DNA of 64,000 bases, taken from assembly GCF_018613415.1 (NCBI RefSeq), contig NZ_JAGGQG010000011.1, forward strand, positions 1 to 64,000, written 5' to 3'. This document shows, piece by piece, positions 43,376 through 52,503 of this stretch. How positions within the stretch are numbered: position 1 is the stretch's first letter; each line of letters opens with the position of its first letter. This DNA comes from Bacillus sp. ISL-18. Lineage in GTDB: Bacteria > Bacillota > Bacilli > Bacillales > Cytobacillaceae. The notes below the pieces were generated by a model. That model saw only the letters and a program-made list of their open reading frames with translations, was not told the DNA's origin and did no database searches. The translations under genes were made by a program, and so were the position numbers.

Positions 43376-43641
43376 TTAGCTTAAAGGGTAAAATTTTTTT
43401 GAACTATTGTTCGTTATTAGAAACGTATTGATGCTTGGTAATTCTTTATGCTTATGGAGATGTCTCCTTTCCAATATCAATGGAGGCACTCGATCATGCT
43501 GTGGGTTATAACCTTAGACACAAGTTGTCAAGAGTGTGATGTGAGGGAGGGTTAAATGCCCTATTTTACTAATAAAAATTTTTAATTATACGTTCTTAAT
43601 TGAGAATATATAATTAAGGATTTTTAAAAGGAAGTGATATT
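43376..43641 (+). ncRNA. Structured gap before epsC; candidate EAR antitermination element
   Basis: A 266-bp gap between genes 2 and 3 of eps, the position of the eps-associated RNA (EAR) processive antiterminator in B. subtilis. Hairpin elements include TGGAGA/TCTCC(TTTCCA) near 43458-43470, CACTC...GAGTG (about 43490-43550) and the palindrome GGTTATAACC (43504-43513). I cannot confirm the EAR consensus from memory. A weak promoter (TTATAC-17-TATAAT) with a SinR-like box follows. Confidence 0.4.
43592..43607. promoter_or_regulatory. Degenerate SinR-type operator upstream of epsC
   Basis: GTTCTTAATTGAGAAT has the GTTCT-N6-AGAAY shape of the two stronger sites. It fills the spacer between a weak -35 (TTATAC, 43586-43591) and TATAAT (43609-43614), the same geometry as at 41885. 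Confidence 0.4.
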
Positions 43642-43782
43642 TTGAAGAATGATAATCTTTATCCAAAATGTATTAAAAAGGCAGTGAGGTATATTAAGCA
43701 AGATGCCTCCAGAGATCAATTGGTTGAAATCAAAAAAGTGATTGACAATGCAATCCGAATTAGAACAAAAACAACAATTTAA
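43642..43782 (+). CDS. Small helical-hairpin protein in eps (46 aa)
   Basis: TTG start at 43642 with GGAAGTGA upstream. Encodes a basic protein: helix 1 (YPKCIKKAVRYIKQD), a short turn (ASRDQ) and helix 2 (LVEIKKVIDNAIRIR). It starts inside the eps leader region and its end overlaps the upstream extension of the epsC frame, so epsC is likely translated from the later ATG at 43817. No known family; the two-helix layout recalls small antirepressors. Confidence 0.55.
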   Translation: MKNDNLYPKCIKKAVRYIKQDASRDQLVEIKKVIDNAIRIRTKTTI

Positions 43783-43816
43783 TTCCATTACAAGGAATAA
43801 ATCTAGGGGGGGTTAT

Positions 43817-45643
43817 ATGTCTTATCAACAACGATTATCCTTATTTATACTTATAGATTCATGTATAGTATTAACTGCTATTTTTATAAGCTGCTTTTTA
43901 GTAAATGGAACGATTCAGGTTGTAACCTTTCCAGTCTTAATAAGCTGTATTGTTATTTTACTAGGTCATTATACATTATCATTTAAATTTCATTTGTACA
44001 AAAAAGCCTGGGAATATGCGAGTGTTGGTGAATTGTTAAGTATCTTAAAGATTGTAACTATCTCTGTATTTCTCGCAGCTATTTTCCAACAGTTAATCGT
44101 TCATGAAATATTTTTTCGATTACTTGCCGTAACCTGGTTACTTAATATGTCTATAATTGGAGGGTCTCGTTTTTGTTGGAGAATACATAGAGATGCTCGT
44201 CTTAATAAAATGGTTAATAAAAAAAGAACGCTAATTGTAGGGGCGGGATCGGCTGGAACTATGGTGGTGAGGCAGTTAATACAAAATATTCAAGCGGACC
44301 TTTTACCAGTTGCTTTTATTGATGATGACCCTAAAAAACACAGACTTGATATATTAGGTGTTCCTGTGGTGGGAAGTATCGATGATATCGAGAAGTCCGT
44401 TATTGAGTATGAAATAGATAATATAGTGATTGCCATACCATCATTGATGAAAAAAGAGTTAAAAGCTATTTTCCTAGAATGTGCAAAAACAAACGCTAAA
44501 ACACAAATATTACCAATGTTAGAAGATTTAATGACTGGAAAAGTGTCAGTTAGTCAATTTCGTGATGTACAGGTAGAGGATTTACTAGGTAGGGAACCAG
44601 TTGAATTAGATATCAATAGAATATCAGATAATGTAACGAATAAAGTAGTTTTAGTTACTGGTGCCGGAGGATCAATAGGATCAGAAATATGTAGACAAAT
44701 AGTGAATTTTAATCCCAAAACACTAATTTTATTAGGGCATGGTGAAAATAGCATCTATTCTATTGAAATGGAATTAAAAGAAATGAATAAAAATACTACA
44801 ATTGAATTAATTCCAGTGATTGCTGATATACAAGATGAAAAGAAATTGATGTCCATTATGAATACATACCAACCTGATATTGTTTACCATGCTGCAGCTC
44901 ATAAACATGTTCCTCTAATGGAAGCAAATCCAGAAGAAGCTGTTAAAAATAACATTATTGGGACAATGAAGGTAGCAAAAGCTGCGAGTTGGAATGGTGT
45001 AAAGACCTTCGTTATGATATCAACCGATAAAGCGGTGAACCCTACGAGTGTTATGGGTGCGGCAAAAAAGCTAGCCGAAATGATTATCCAACATATGGAC
45101 CAACAAAGTAATACTAAATTTGTTGCGGTCCGTTTTGGAAATGTATTGGGAAGTAGAGGAAGTGTAATTCCTTTATTTAAAAAGCAGATTGAAAAAGGAG
45201 GGCCTGTTACAGTTACCCATCCTGATATGATTCGCTACTTTATGACCATTCCAGAGGCGTCAAGATTAGTGCTTCAAGCAGGAGCACTTGCAAACGGAGG
45301 AGAAATTTTTGTATTAGATATGGGTGACCCTGTAAAAATTGTAGATTTAGCAAAAAATCTAATCAAACTATCGGGTAATTCTATTGAAGAAATTGGTATT
45401 GAATTTTCAGGAATTAGACCGGGGGAAAAATTATTTGAGGAATTATTAAAAGAGGACGAGGTTCATGAACAGCAAATTTACCCAAAGATTTATATTGGGA
45501 GAACTTCTGAATTGTTAATAAAAGAAATCGAAGAAATAGTTCTAACATATTCTAGCATGGAAAAAGAAGAAATAAGGGCAAGACTCATTGATCTAGCTAA
45601 CTATAACGTAATGCCGAAATCAAAAATTTCAGTTCCAGTGTAA
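43817..45643 (+). CDS. epsC: NDP-sugar 4,6-dehydratase, membrane-anchored (EpsC)
   Basis: A 608-aa large extended SDR. Four N-terminal helices (about residues 1-115) are followed by a first nucleotide site (IVGAGSAGTMVVRQL) and the catalytic Rossmann domain (VTGAGGSIGSEICRQI). The catalytic segment STDKAVNPTSVMGAAK has Met in place of the usual SDR Tyr, typical of PglF-type UDP-GlcNAc 4,6-dehydratases. It starts the EpsC-EpsN-EpsM route to a UDP-diacetamido-trideoxyhexose. ATG at 43817 with AGGGGGGG close upstream; the longer frame to 43742 overlaps the 46-aa gene. Confidence 0.9.
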   Translation: MSYQQRLSLFILIDSCIVLTAIFISCFLVNGTIQVVTFPVLISCIVILLGHYTLSFKFHLYKKAWEYASVGELLSILKIVTISVFLAAIFQQLIVHEIFFRLLAVTWLLNMSIIGGSRFCWRIHRDARLNKMVNKKRTLIVGAGSAGTMVVRQLIQNIQADLLPVAFIDDDPKKHRLDILGVPVVGSIDDIEKSVIEYEIDNIVIAIPSLMKKELKAIFLECAKTNAKTQILPMLEDLMTGKVSVSQFRDVQVEDLLGREPVELDINRISDNVTNKVVLVTGAGGSIGSEICRQIVNFNPKTLILLGHGENSIYSIEMELKEMNKNTTIELIPVIADIQDEKKLMSIMNTYQPDIVYHAAAHKHVPLMEANPEEAVKNNIIGTMKVAKAASWNGVKTFVMISTDKAVNPTSVMGAAKKLAEMIIQHMDQQSNTKFVAVRFGNVLGSRGSVIPLFKKQIEKGGPVTVTHPDMIRYFMTIPEASRLVLQAGALANGGEIFVLDMGDPVKIVDLAKNLIKLSGNSIEEIGIEFSGIRPGEKLFEELLKEDEVHEQQIYPKIYIGRTSELLIKEIEEIVLTYSSMEKEEIRARLIDLANYNVMPKSKISVPV

Positions 45644-45804
45644 CGATGTTACTTAGATCCAACTTTAATAAACAGTATTATCCCCCTTGTGGACTTGGAA
45701 TAATATTTCTTTCAGCGACAAAAGTAACGTAAAAGAAATGCTCCTAGATTTATTACATCTGTTCTAGAAGGGAGCTAATTAAATAGTTCGATAGAAAAGG
45801 ATGG

Positions 45805-46965
45805 ATGTTAGTAATGAAAAAGAAAGTTTTATTCTGTGCAACTGTGGATTATCATTTTAAGGCTTTTCATTTACAATATCTAAAATGGTTTAAAGAGCAA
45901 GGTTGGGAAGTTCACGTTGCTGCTGCGGGAGAATTGATACTTCCATTTGTAGATAAGAAGTTTAATATCCCTATTCAAAGATTACCTTTTCATAAAAAGA
46001 ATATAAAGGCTTATAAGGAACTAAAAAAAATAATCGATTACAATCACTACAATATTATTCATGGTCATACCCCCATGGGAGGGGTACTAACACGGGTGGC
46101 TGCAAGGAATGTAAGAAAACAGGGAACAAAGGTGATTTATACAGCACACGGTTTTCATTTTTGTAAAGGAGCACCATTAATAAACTGGCTTCTTTATTAT
46201 CCAATAGAAAAGGTCCTTGCTTCTTTCACTGATTGCCTTGTAACAATTAATCAAGAGGATTATCAATTGGCTAAATCTCACCGATTTAAGGCAAAATCTA
46301 TCAAGCACGTGCATGGCGTTGGTGTCAATACGGATATTTTTAAACCTGTAACTGATTCACAAAAGAATAATTCAAGGAAATCATTAGGCTATAAGCTTGA
46401 TGATTTTTTAATGTTTTATGCTGCTGAATTTAATAAAAATAAAAACCAAAAGTTGTTAATTGAATCCATAGCTCTCTTAAAAGATGAAGTACCCAATGCT
46501 AAACTTTTGTTAGCAGGTGATGGGCCTTTATTAGATGAATGTCAAAAGCTAGCGCAAATATTAAAGGTGGAAGATATGATTGATTTTCTGGGGTTTAGAA
46601 ATGATATTGAAAATCTGTTAAATATCAGTGATTTAGCAGTGGCTTCCAGTCAAAGAGAAGGGCTTCCTGTAAATATTATGGAAGCGATGGCCTGCGGGCT
46701 CCCTGTAGTTGCAAATAATAATAGGGGGCATAGGGAACTTATACAAAATGAAAAAAATGGATGGCTCATTGAAAATCAATCATCAGATTTTGCTGAAAAA
46801 ATCAAACTAATAGCAAATAATAGACAATTAAAAAATGAACTTGGTTCAAATGGACGTAAAAAGATTTTAACAAACTTTAGTAACCAAAAGGTTTTGGGTG
46901 AAAAAAGTGAAATTTACCTTGAACAAATGAATGAATTGGAGGGTAATTTGTGGGCGGTCCATTAA
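45805..46965 (+). CDS. epsD: Glycosyltransferase, GT4 type (EpsD-like)
   Basis: A 386-aa GT-B glycosyltransferase. The N-terminal MKKKVLFCATVDYHFKAFHL and HGHTPMGGVLTRVAARN are EpsD-like. The nucleotide-sugar site is EGLPVNIMEAMACGLPVV (about residues 285-302). It acts at the cytoplasmic membrane face on the lipid-linked repeat unit. Two in-frame ATGs exist, 45805 and 45814; the former has the closer AAAAGG ribosome site, the latter gives the EpsD-like MKKKV start. A 161-bp gap precedes it. Confidence 0.85.
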   Translation: MLVMKKKVLFCATVDYHFKAFHLQYLKWFKEQGWEVHVAAAGELILPFVDKKFNIPIQRLPFHKKNIKAYKELKKIIDYNHYNIIHGHTPMGGVLTRVAARNVRKQGTKVIYTAHGFHFCKGAPLINWLLYYPIEKVLASFTDCLVTINQEDYQLAKSHRFKAKSIKHVHGVGVNTDIFKPVTDSQKNNSRKSLGYKLDDFLMFYAAEFNKNKNQKLLIESIALLKDEVPNAKLLLAGDGPLLDECQKLAQILKVEDMIDFLGFRNDIENLLNISDLAVASSQREGLPVNIMEAMACGLPVVANNNRGHRELIQNEKNGWLIENQSSDFAEKIKLIANNRQLKNELGSNGRKKILTNFSNQKVLGEKSEIYLEQMNELEGNLWAVH

Positions 46966-48095
46966 GAATTTTACATGTTGTGGTCAATATGAACCGTGGT
47001 GGAGCAGAAACGTTAATCATGAATCTATATCGGAATATGGATAGATCAAAGGTTCAATTTGATTTCCTAACAAGTAAAGAGGGGGTTTTTGATAAGGAAA
47101 TTATTGAGTTAGGTGGAATAATTCATCGAATACCTTATATAAATAATGTTGGTCATTTTAAATATTTAGAAAATCTATTTAATTTCTTTAGCAGTAATAA
47201 ACAATATAGTATTGTCCATTCTCACATGGATAAAATGAGTGGGCTTATTCTAAAGACTGCAAAAAAGGCTGGAATTCAATTTAGAATTTCTCATAGTCAT
47301 AACACCAATAGTGAGGGTGGATTACTAGCAAAATGTTATAAGTGGTACGCTGGAGGTTTTATTGAGAAATGTGCAACAGATCTAATTGCTTGCTCTTCGG
47401 AAGCCTCTAAATGGTTATTTGGTCGAAGAACAGGTGATGCATTGATATTAAAGAATGGAATTGATTATGAAAAATTTAAATACTCTCCCATAGTAAGCAA
47501 TAATATACGTCAGGAATTAAACCTGAACAATAATGAATTACTCGTGGGGCATGTAGGGAGATTTTGCCATCAAAAAAACCATGAGTTTTTATTGGAGATT
47601 TTTTCAGAAATAATAAAAATCAGACCAAATTCGTATCTTCTATTAGTTGGAGAAGGACCCTTAAAGAAAAGTATGGAGGAAAAAGCTGAGAAAAATGGAC
47701 TGCTTAATAAAGTGAAATTTTTAGGTTTAAGAAGTGATATAAACCATTTAGTACAAGCATTTGATTTAATGATTTTTCCATCATTTCACGAAGGATTGCC
47801 AGTTACATTAATTGAAGCTCAGGGAGCAGGCTTACCTTGTTTGGTTAGTGATTCTATAACAAAAGAAGTAGATATTGGCGCCGGTTTAATAAGCTATAAA
47901 AATCTTAATGATTCACCAAAGAAATGGGCAGACGAAGCAATATGTCTTAGAAAGGGACTAAAAGACAATTCGAGATTTCTAATAGAAAAGGGATTTGATA
48001 TAACTCAATCTGCTGCATGGATTCAAGATTATTATACGAATTTAATATCAACAAAACAAAAGTCATTAACTATATTTCAATCTGTTTCTCTATAA
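46950..48095 (+). CDS. Glycosyltransferase, GT4 type (EpsF-like paralogue 1)
   Basis: A 381-aa GT-B enzyme resembling EpsF: RILHVVVNMNRGGAETLIMN, YSIVHSHMDKMSG and the donor site EGLPVTLIEAQGAGLPCLVSD. A second paralogue is encoded at 51291. GTG start at 46950 preceded by GGAGGG; it overlaps the previous gene by 16 bp. Confidence 0.85.
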   Translation: MGGPLRILHVVVNMNRGGAETLIMNLYRNMDRSKVQFDFLTSKEGVFDKEIIELGGIIHRIPYINNVGHFKYLENLFNFFSSNKQYSIVHSHMDKMSGLILKTAKKAGIQFRISHSHNTNSEGGLLAKCYKWYAGGFIEKCATDLIACSSEASKWLFGRRTGDALILKNGIDYEKFKYSPIVSNNIRQELNLNNNELLVGHVGRFCHQKNHEFLLEIFSEIIKIRPNSYLLLVGEGPLKKSMEEKAEKNGLLNKVKFLGLRSDINHLVQAFDLMIFPSFHEGLPVTLIEAQGAGLPCLVSDSITKEVDIGAGLISYKNLNDSPKKWADEAICLRKGLKDNSRFLIEKGFDITQSAAWIQDYYTNLISTKQKSLTIFQSVSL

Positions 48096-48122
48096 ATATA
48101 GGTTATTGAGTAGGAGAGTAAA

Positions 48123-49250
48123 ATGTCTAAGATAACATGTTGTATAAGGTTAGGAGAGGTTCCTCTTCATCTTTATAATATTACTGCTGGATTTCAACTC
48201 CTTAAAAAGAATGGAATTATTGATTTAAAAGTTGAGAAATTAAATGCAAATGAAAAATTACCCTACAATATGATGGAGGTAATCGTTAATAATCAATACC
48301 GGGTCTTATATGATGTTAACGATGGATATGATAACCTTTTAACGGAAAAACAGGACTATGTTAGGTTTATGAATAACCTCTTAAATAGTTATGATTACTA
48401 TTTTAAACGAAGTTTTAGCAGAAAATATAATGAAAATTTATGTAGTAACCATAAAATGTATCCCCTTGGGCTTAATTATATGGTTACAATCCCTAGGAAT
48501 ATATCACATTCACCCACAAAACAGGATCCCAAAAAGGACAAGATTAAGAAAATGGTACGTATGTTACCTTTCTCCGAATACTATAATGGCCAATACTATG
48601 TTCATTCATTTGAGGATATTCCAACTATAGATCTGAATCCAAAAATTTTATTTATGGCTAGATTGTGGGATATAAATGGTGATACTACTGAAGGAATTTC
48701 TTTGGATAAAAAGGAGGAACGAATTTTCATAAATGAACTGCGAGTAAACTGTATTAGATTATGTAAAAAAGAATTTGGTGACCAATTTTTTGGAGGAATA
48801 TCACCATCAAGATTTGCTTCTGAGAATTATCCAGATGTCATTATTAACGATAAAGCAATTACAAAGAGGAATAATTACATAAAAAAGGTAAAAGAATCAT
48901 CTATTTGTGTTGCAACAATGGGATTACATGAATCTATTGGCTGGAAATTTGCAGAATATATTGCGGCAAGCAGGGCAATTGTTACTGAAGAATTACACTA
49001 TGAAGTACCAGGAAATCTTTTGGATAAGTACAATTACCTTACTTTTAAAACAGCCGAAGAGTGTGTGGAACAAATATATAGGTTAATTAACAATGCTGAA
49101 TTACGATATCAAATGATGATAAATAATTTTAATTATTATCATCAATTTGTAAGACCAGATAGATTGGTACTAAATAGTATTATGACTGTACTCAATAAAG
49201 GGGGTATTAAGCATGAAGCCAATCCTAACAATATTCACACCTACATATAA
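48123..49250 (+). CDS. Glycosyltransferase-like protein of unknown specificity
   Basis: A 375-aa cytoplasmic protein I cannot place precisely. The C-terminal part, ESSICVATMGLHESIGWKFAEYIAASRAIV (about residues 260-290), has the shape of a GT-B donor-binding region, where a glycosyltransferase would carry a Glu. The N-terminal half is unlike EpsD/F. Likely adds a sugar in the eps repeat. ATG at 48123 with TAGGAGAG upstream. Its 3' end overlaps the next gene by 38 bp. Confidence 0.6.
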   Translation: MSKITCCIRLGEVPLHLYNITAGFQLLKKNGIIDLKVEKLNANEKLPYNMMEVIVNNQYRVLYDVNDGYDNLLTEKQDYVRFMNNLLNSYDYYFKRSFSRKYNENLCSNHKMYPLGLNYMVTIPRNISHSPTKQDPKKDKIKKMVRMLPFSEYYNGQYYVHSFEDIPTIDLNPKILFMARLWDINGDTTEGISLDKKEERIFINELRVNCIRLCKKEFGDQFFGGISPSRFASENYPDVIINDKAITKRNNYIKKVKESSICVATMGLHESIGWKFAEYIAASRAIVTEELHYEVPGNLLDKYNYLTFKTAEECVEQIYRLINNAELRYQMMINNFNYYHQFVRPDRLVLNSIMTVLNKGGIKHEANPNNIHTYI

Positions 49251-50118
49251 TCGTGCTTACACTTTACATTTATGCTATGAGAGTTTAAAAAGACAAACTT
49301 CCAAAGATTTTACCTGGTTAATAGTTGACGATGGTTCAACAGATAATACAAGACAATTAGTAGAAGGATGGATTGCCGAGAATATAGTTCCCATTCGATA
49401 TTACCATCAAGAAAATCAGGGAATGCATGGAGCACATAATACAGCCTATGAGTTAATTGACACAGAGCTAAATGTATGTATTGATTCTGATGATTATATG
49501 CCAGATGATGCGGTAGAGAAAATTAAGTTAAATTGGGAGAAGTTTGGCGATGAAAAATACGCAGGGATGATAGGTTTGGATGCTACCCCAGAAGGAAATG
49601 TAATCGGTACGGTGATGCCAAATGGCGTAAAGGAATCTAGTTTATTTAATTTATATGCAAAACATAAAGTTAAAGGAGACAAGAAACTAGTTTATCGGAC
49701 AGATTTAACTAAAAATACTCCTCCATATCCGATTTTTACAGGAGAAAAGTATTGTCCGTTAAGTTATAAATATATTCTTATAGACCAAAAGTTCCCATTA
49801 CTATTGATGAATGAAGTCCTATGTTATGTCGAGTACCTGCCTGATGGATCGAGTATGAATATTATAAACCAATATAAAAGGAACCCTAGAAGTTTTTCCT
49901 TTTTTCGAAAGGTAGCTATGCAAAACGCACCAAATTTAAAAAATCGATATAGAGAGGCAATTCACTATGTCTCAAGTAATTTATTACTTAAAAATTTTAG
50001 ATACATACTTGAATCCCCTTGTAAATTAACAACACTTTTTGCAACTCCTATTGGAATCATTTTATTTTTTTATATTAAAAATACAAAAAAATTAACAGTT
50101 CTAAATAGTATTAAATAG
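49213..50118 (+). CDS. Family 2 glycosyltransferase
   Basis: A 301-aa GT-A fold enzyme: TIFTPTYNRAYTLHLC, LIVDDGSTDNT and the metal site CIDSDDYMPDD (about residues 90-100). A hydrophobic C-terminal segment (TPIGIILFFYI) suggests membrane association. ATG at 49213 with AAGGGGG upstream, nested in the previous gene's 3' end. Confidence 0.87.
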   Translation: MKPILTIFTPTYNRAYTLHLCYESLKRQTSKDFTWLIVDDGSTDNTRQLVEGWIAENIVPIRYYHQENQGMHGAHNTAYELIDTELNVCIDSDDYMPDDAVEKIKLNWEKFGDEKYAGMIGLDATPEGNVIGTVMPNGVKESSLFNLYAKHKVKGDKKLVYRTDLTKNTPPYPIFTGEKYCPLSYKYILIDQKFPLLLMNEVLCYVEYLPDGSSMNIINQYKRNPRSFSFFRKVAMQNAPNLKNRYREAIHYVSSNLLLKNFRYILESPCKLTTLFATPIGIILFFYIKNTKKLTVLNSIK

Positions 50119-50173
50119 AATATCATGACATTTTGACAGTAAAAAACAGTTATTACGGAAGTGATTAAATAAA

Positions 50174-51241
50174 ATGACCATATTATGGGTGAATCTTGGG
50201 CTTGTTTATATATTTTCGACATTCGCAAGATATTTTTCTAAGCCTCTATTGGCAAATTCGGAATATATTAGACCCAATGTACTTCTGACATTTTTTTCTG
50301 CATTAATCTTAATTCTTGTTTCCGGCCTTAGAATAAATATTGGAGATACTAAGGCATATATGAACTCTTACTCCAAAACCCTTTTTACTTGGGAGAATAT
50401 AAAGGGTAAAAAGGATATTGGTTTTAATATTTATCAAATGGTTTTACAAAAGGTGTCGGTTGATCCCCAATTTATTATAATAATTACTTCTTTAATAACT
50501 AATTTGATAATAATTTTAGTTTTATATAAATATTCAAGGATTTTTGAACTAGGAGTATATGTTTATATAACTGGGGGATTATTTGTTACTGGAATGAATG
50601 GAATTAGACAATTTCTCGCGGCTGCTATAGTGTTTTCTGCTTCAAAATTTCTATTTAATGGTAACTGGAAGGCGTATTTTTTGGTAATATTGATTGCTGC
50701 CCAGTTTCATAATACTGCTTATATACTTCTTCCAATTTATTTTTTAGTAAGAAGAAAAGCTTGGTCAGCGTCCACACTTTTCCTACTGATAATAGCTATA
50801 GGTATAGTAATTGGGTTTAATGAATTCAGCACAGTTTTATTTTCAGCTCTTGAGGATACCCAATATGGTGGTTATAAGGATATTGTTTACGGCGGAGCAA
50901 ATATTATAAGAGTTTTTGTTTATGCAGTCCCTATTGTAATAGCATATTTTGGAAGAGAGAAATTATCAAATATTAATGAAAATAGTGACTATATTATAAA
51001 TATGTGTATCTTGGGCTTTGTTTTTATGATTATCTCAACACAAGACTGGATATTTGCAAGATTTACATTTTATTTTGGGTTGTACAACATTATATTGATT
51101 TCGTGGGTTACAAAACTATTTAATTTTAAAGATGAAAAACTAATTTATTTCCTAATTATAGTATTTTATTTTTTGTATTTTTACTATGAAAATGTTATTA
51201 GTCTAAATATTATTTATAAAAGTAATTATTTGGATTTCTAG
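50174..51241 (+). CDS. epsG: EpsG-family exopolysaccharide polymerase
   Basis: A 355-aa polytopic membrane protein with about ten helices and the EpsG signatures VSGLRINIGDTKAYMNSY (about residues 43-60) and TGMNGIRQFLAAAIVF. It polymerises flipped repeat units (Wzy role). ATG at 50174. It stands between glycosyltransferase genes as epsG does in B. subtilis. Confidence 0.87.
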   Translation: MTILWVNLGLVYIFSTFARYFSKPLLANSEYIRPNVLLTFFSALILILVSGLRINIGDTKAYMNSYSKTLFTWENIKGKKDIGFNIYQMVLQKVSVDPQFIIIITSLITNLIIILVLYKYSRIFELGVYVYITGGLFVTGMNGIRQFLAAAIVFSASKFLFNGNWKAYFLVILIAAQFHNTAYILLPIYFLVRRKAWSASTLFLLIIAIGIVIGFNEFSTVLFSALEDTQYGGYKDIVYGGANIIRVFVYAVPIVIAYFGREKLSNINENSDYIINMCILGFVFMIISTQDWIFARFTFYFGLYNIILISWVTKLFNFKDEKLIYFLIIVFYFLYFYYENVISLNIIYKSNYLDF

Positions 51242-51290
51242 TGATATTATCCATTTATATATATATATATCTGTGGAGGTTGTGTAGAAA

Positions 51291-52424
51291 ATGGCGGATG
51301 CAAAGAGGATATTGCATATTGTTAGTGCAATGAACCGTGGTGGCACGGAAACTTTATTAATGAATATTTATCGTAATTTAGATAAAACACAGGTACAGTT
51401 TGACTTTGTTACACATAGAGAGGAGAAATGTGATTATGACGATGAAATTACTAATTTAGGTGGGGAAATATATAAGATTCCTAGTTTAGGGAGTGCAGGC
51501 CCGATAAATTATATAAAAGAATTAAAAAGAATTACTTCATCGAAACGGTACATTGCTGTACACTCACATACAGATTATCAAAGTGGTTTTCCTATACTGG
51601 CGGCAAAATTGACAGGAATAAATAAGAGAATCTCTCATTCACACAGTAATCAATGGACAAAAGGAAATAGCTTTAAAGAAAAACTAACTTTGAAAATTTT
51701 AAGAAAAATAATTAAGTATTCAGCAACTGATTATTGTGCATGTAGTTTAGAAGCAGGTCAATTTTTATTTGGGTCCAAATTGGTAGATCAGGGTAATGTA
51801 CATATATTGAAAAATGGAATAGATGTTAGCAAATTTTTAAATTTAGGTGAATGTACTACTAGTGTAAGACGTGAATTTAATATTCCATTAGGATCAAATA
51901 TTATAGGTCATGTAGGAAGCCTATCTCATATAAAAAATCAAGAATTTATCTTAAAAATATTGAGGCAATTGCTAAATGAGGGATTAGACGTTACATTGAT
52001 CTTAGTTGGGAAAGGTCAATTAAGAGATTATCTAGAAAACGAAGCGAAAAGATTGAATGTATATAAAAATATAAGGTTTGCGGGAAGTAGGGGAGACATT
52101 CCACGATTAATGAAGGCATTCGATATTTTTTTATTTCCTTCCATTTTTGAAGGGTTTGGAATAGCTCCAATCGAAGCTCAATGTGCAGGGGTACCTTGTG
52201 TAGTGTCTGATGTTCTTCCGAAAACAACAGATATGGGTTTGGGTCTAATGAAATATGTTAGTCTCGATGATAGTATAAAGAATTGGGCAAAGGAAATAAA
52301 AAAAGCATTAGAAATTAATAAACCTGAAGATAAAACAGTTAACAATAATTTTTCGAAATTAGGTTTTAATATCTTAGAAAATATCCCTGAGTGGTTATCA
52401 TTATATGGTATAAACAATGATTAG
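51291..52424 (+). CDS. epsF: Glycosyltransferase, GT4 type (EpsF)
   Basis: A 377-aa GT-B enzyme. Its opening RILHIVSAMNRGGTETLLMN, the AVHSHTDYQSGFPILAAKLTG segment and the donor site EGFGIAPIEAQCAGVPCVVSD make it the closer of two EpsF paralogues (the other at 46950). ATG at 51291 with GGAGGTTG upstream. It directly follows epsG; in B. subtilis epsF precedes epsG, so the order differs. Confidence 0.87.
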   Translation: MADAKRILHIVSAMNRGGTETLLMNIYRNLDKTQVQFDFVTHREEKCDYDDEITNLGGEIYKIPSLGSAGPINYIKELKRITSSKRYIAVHSHTDYQSGFPILAAKLTGINKRISHSHSNQWTKGNSFKEKLTLKILRKIIKYSATDYCACSLEAGQFLFGSKLVDQGNVHILKNGIDVSKFLNLGECTTSVRREFNIPLGSNIIGHVGSLSHIKNQEFILKILRQLLNEGLDVTLILVGKGQLRDYLENEAKRLNVYKNIRFAGSRGDIPRLMKAFDIFLFPSIFEGFGIAPIEAQCAGVPCVVSDVLPKTTDMGLGLMKYVSLDDSIKNWAKEIKKALEINKPEDKTVNNNFSKLGFNILENIPEWLSLYGINND

Positions 52425-52503
52425 TTGCAGAACTTTATCGAATTAATTGCTTCCTTAAGTATAGAAATGGAATTAAAATCTAATAAAGAAACGTGGGGTA
52501 CCA

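Noticed and set aside
45700..45790. SinR box ahead of epsD (GTTCTAG)
   Set aside because: Only one imperfect half-site and no inverted partner at the right spacing.
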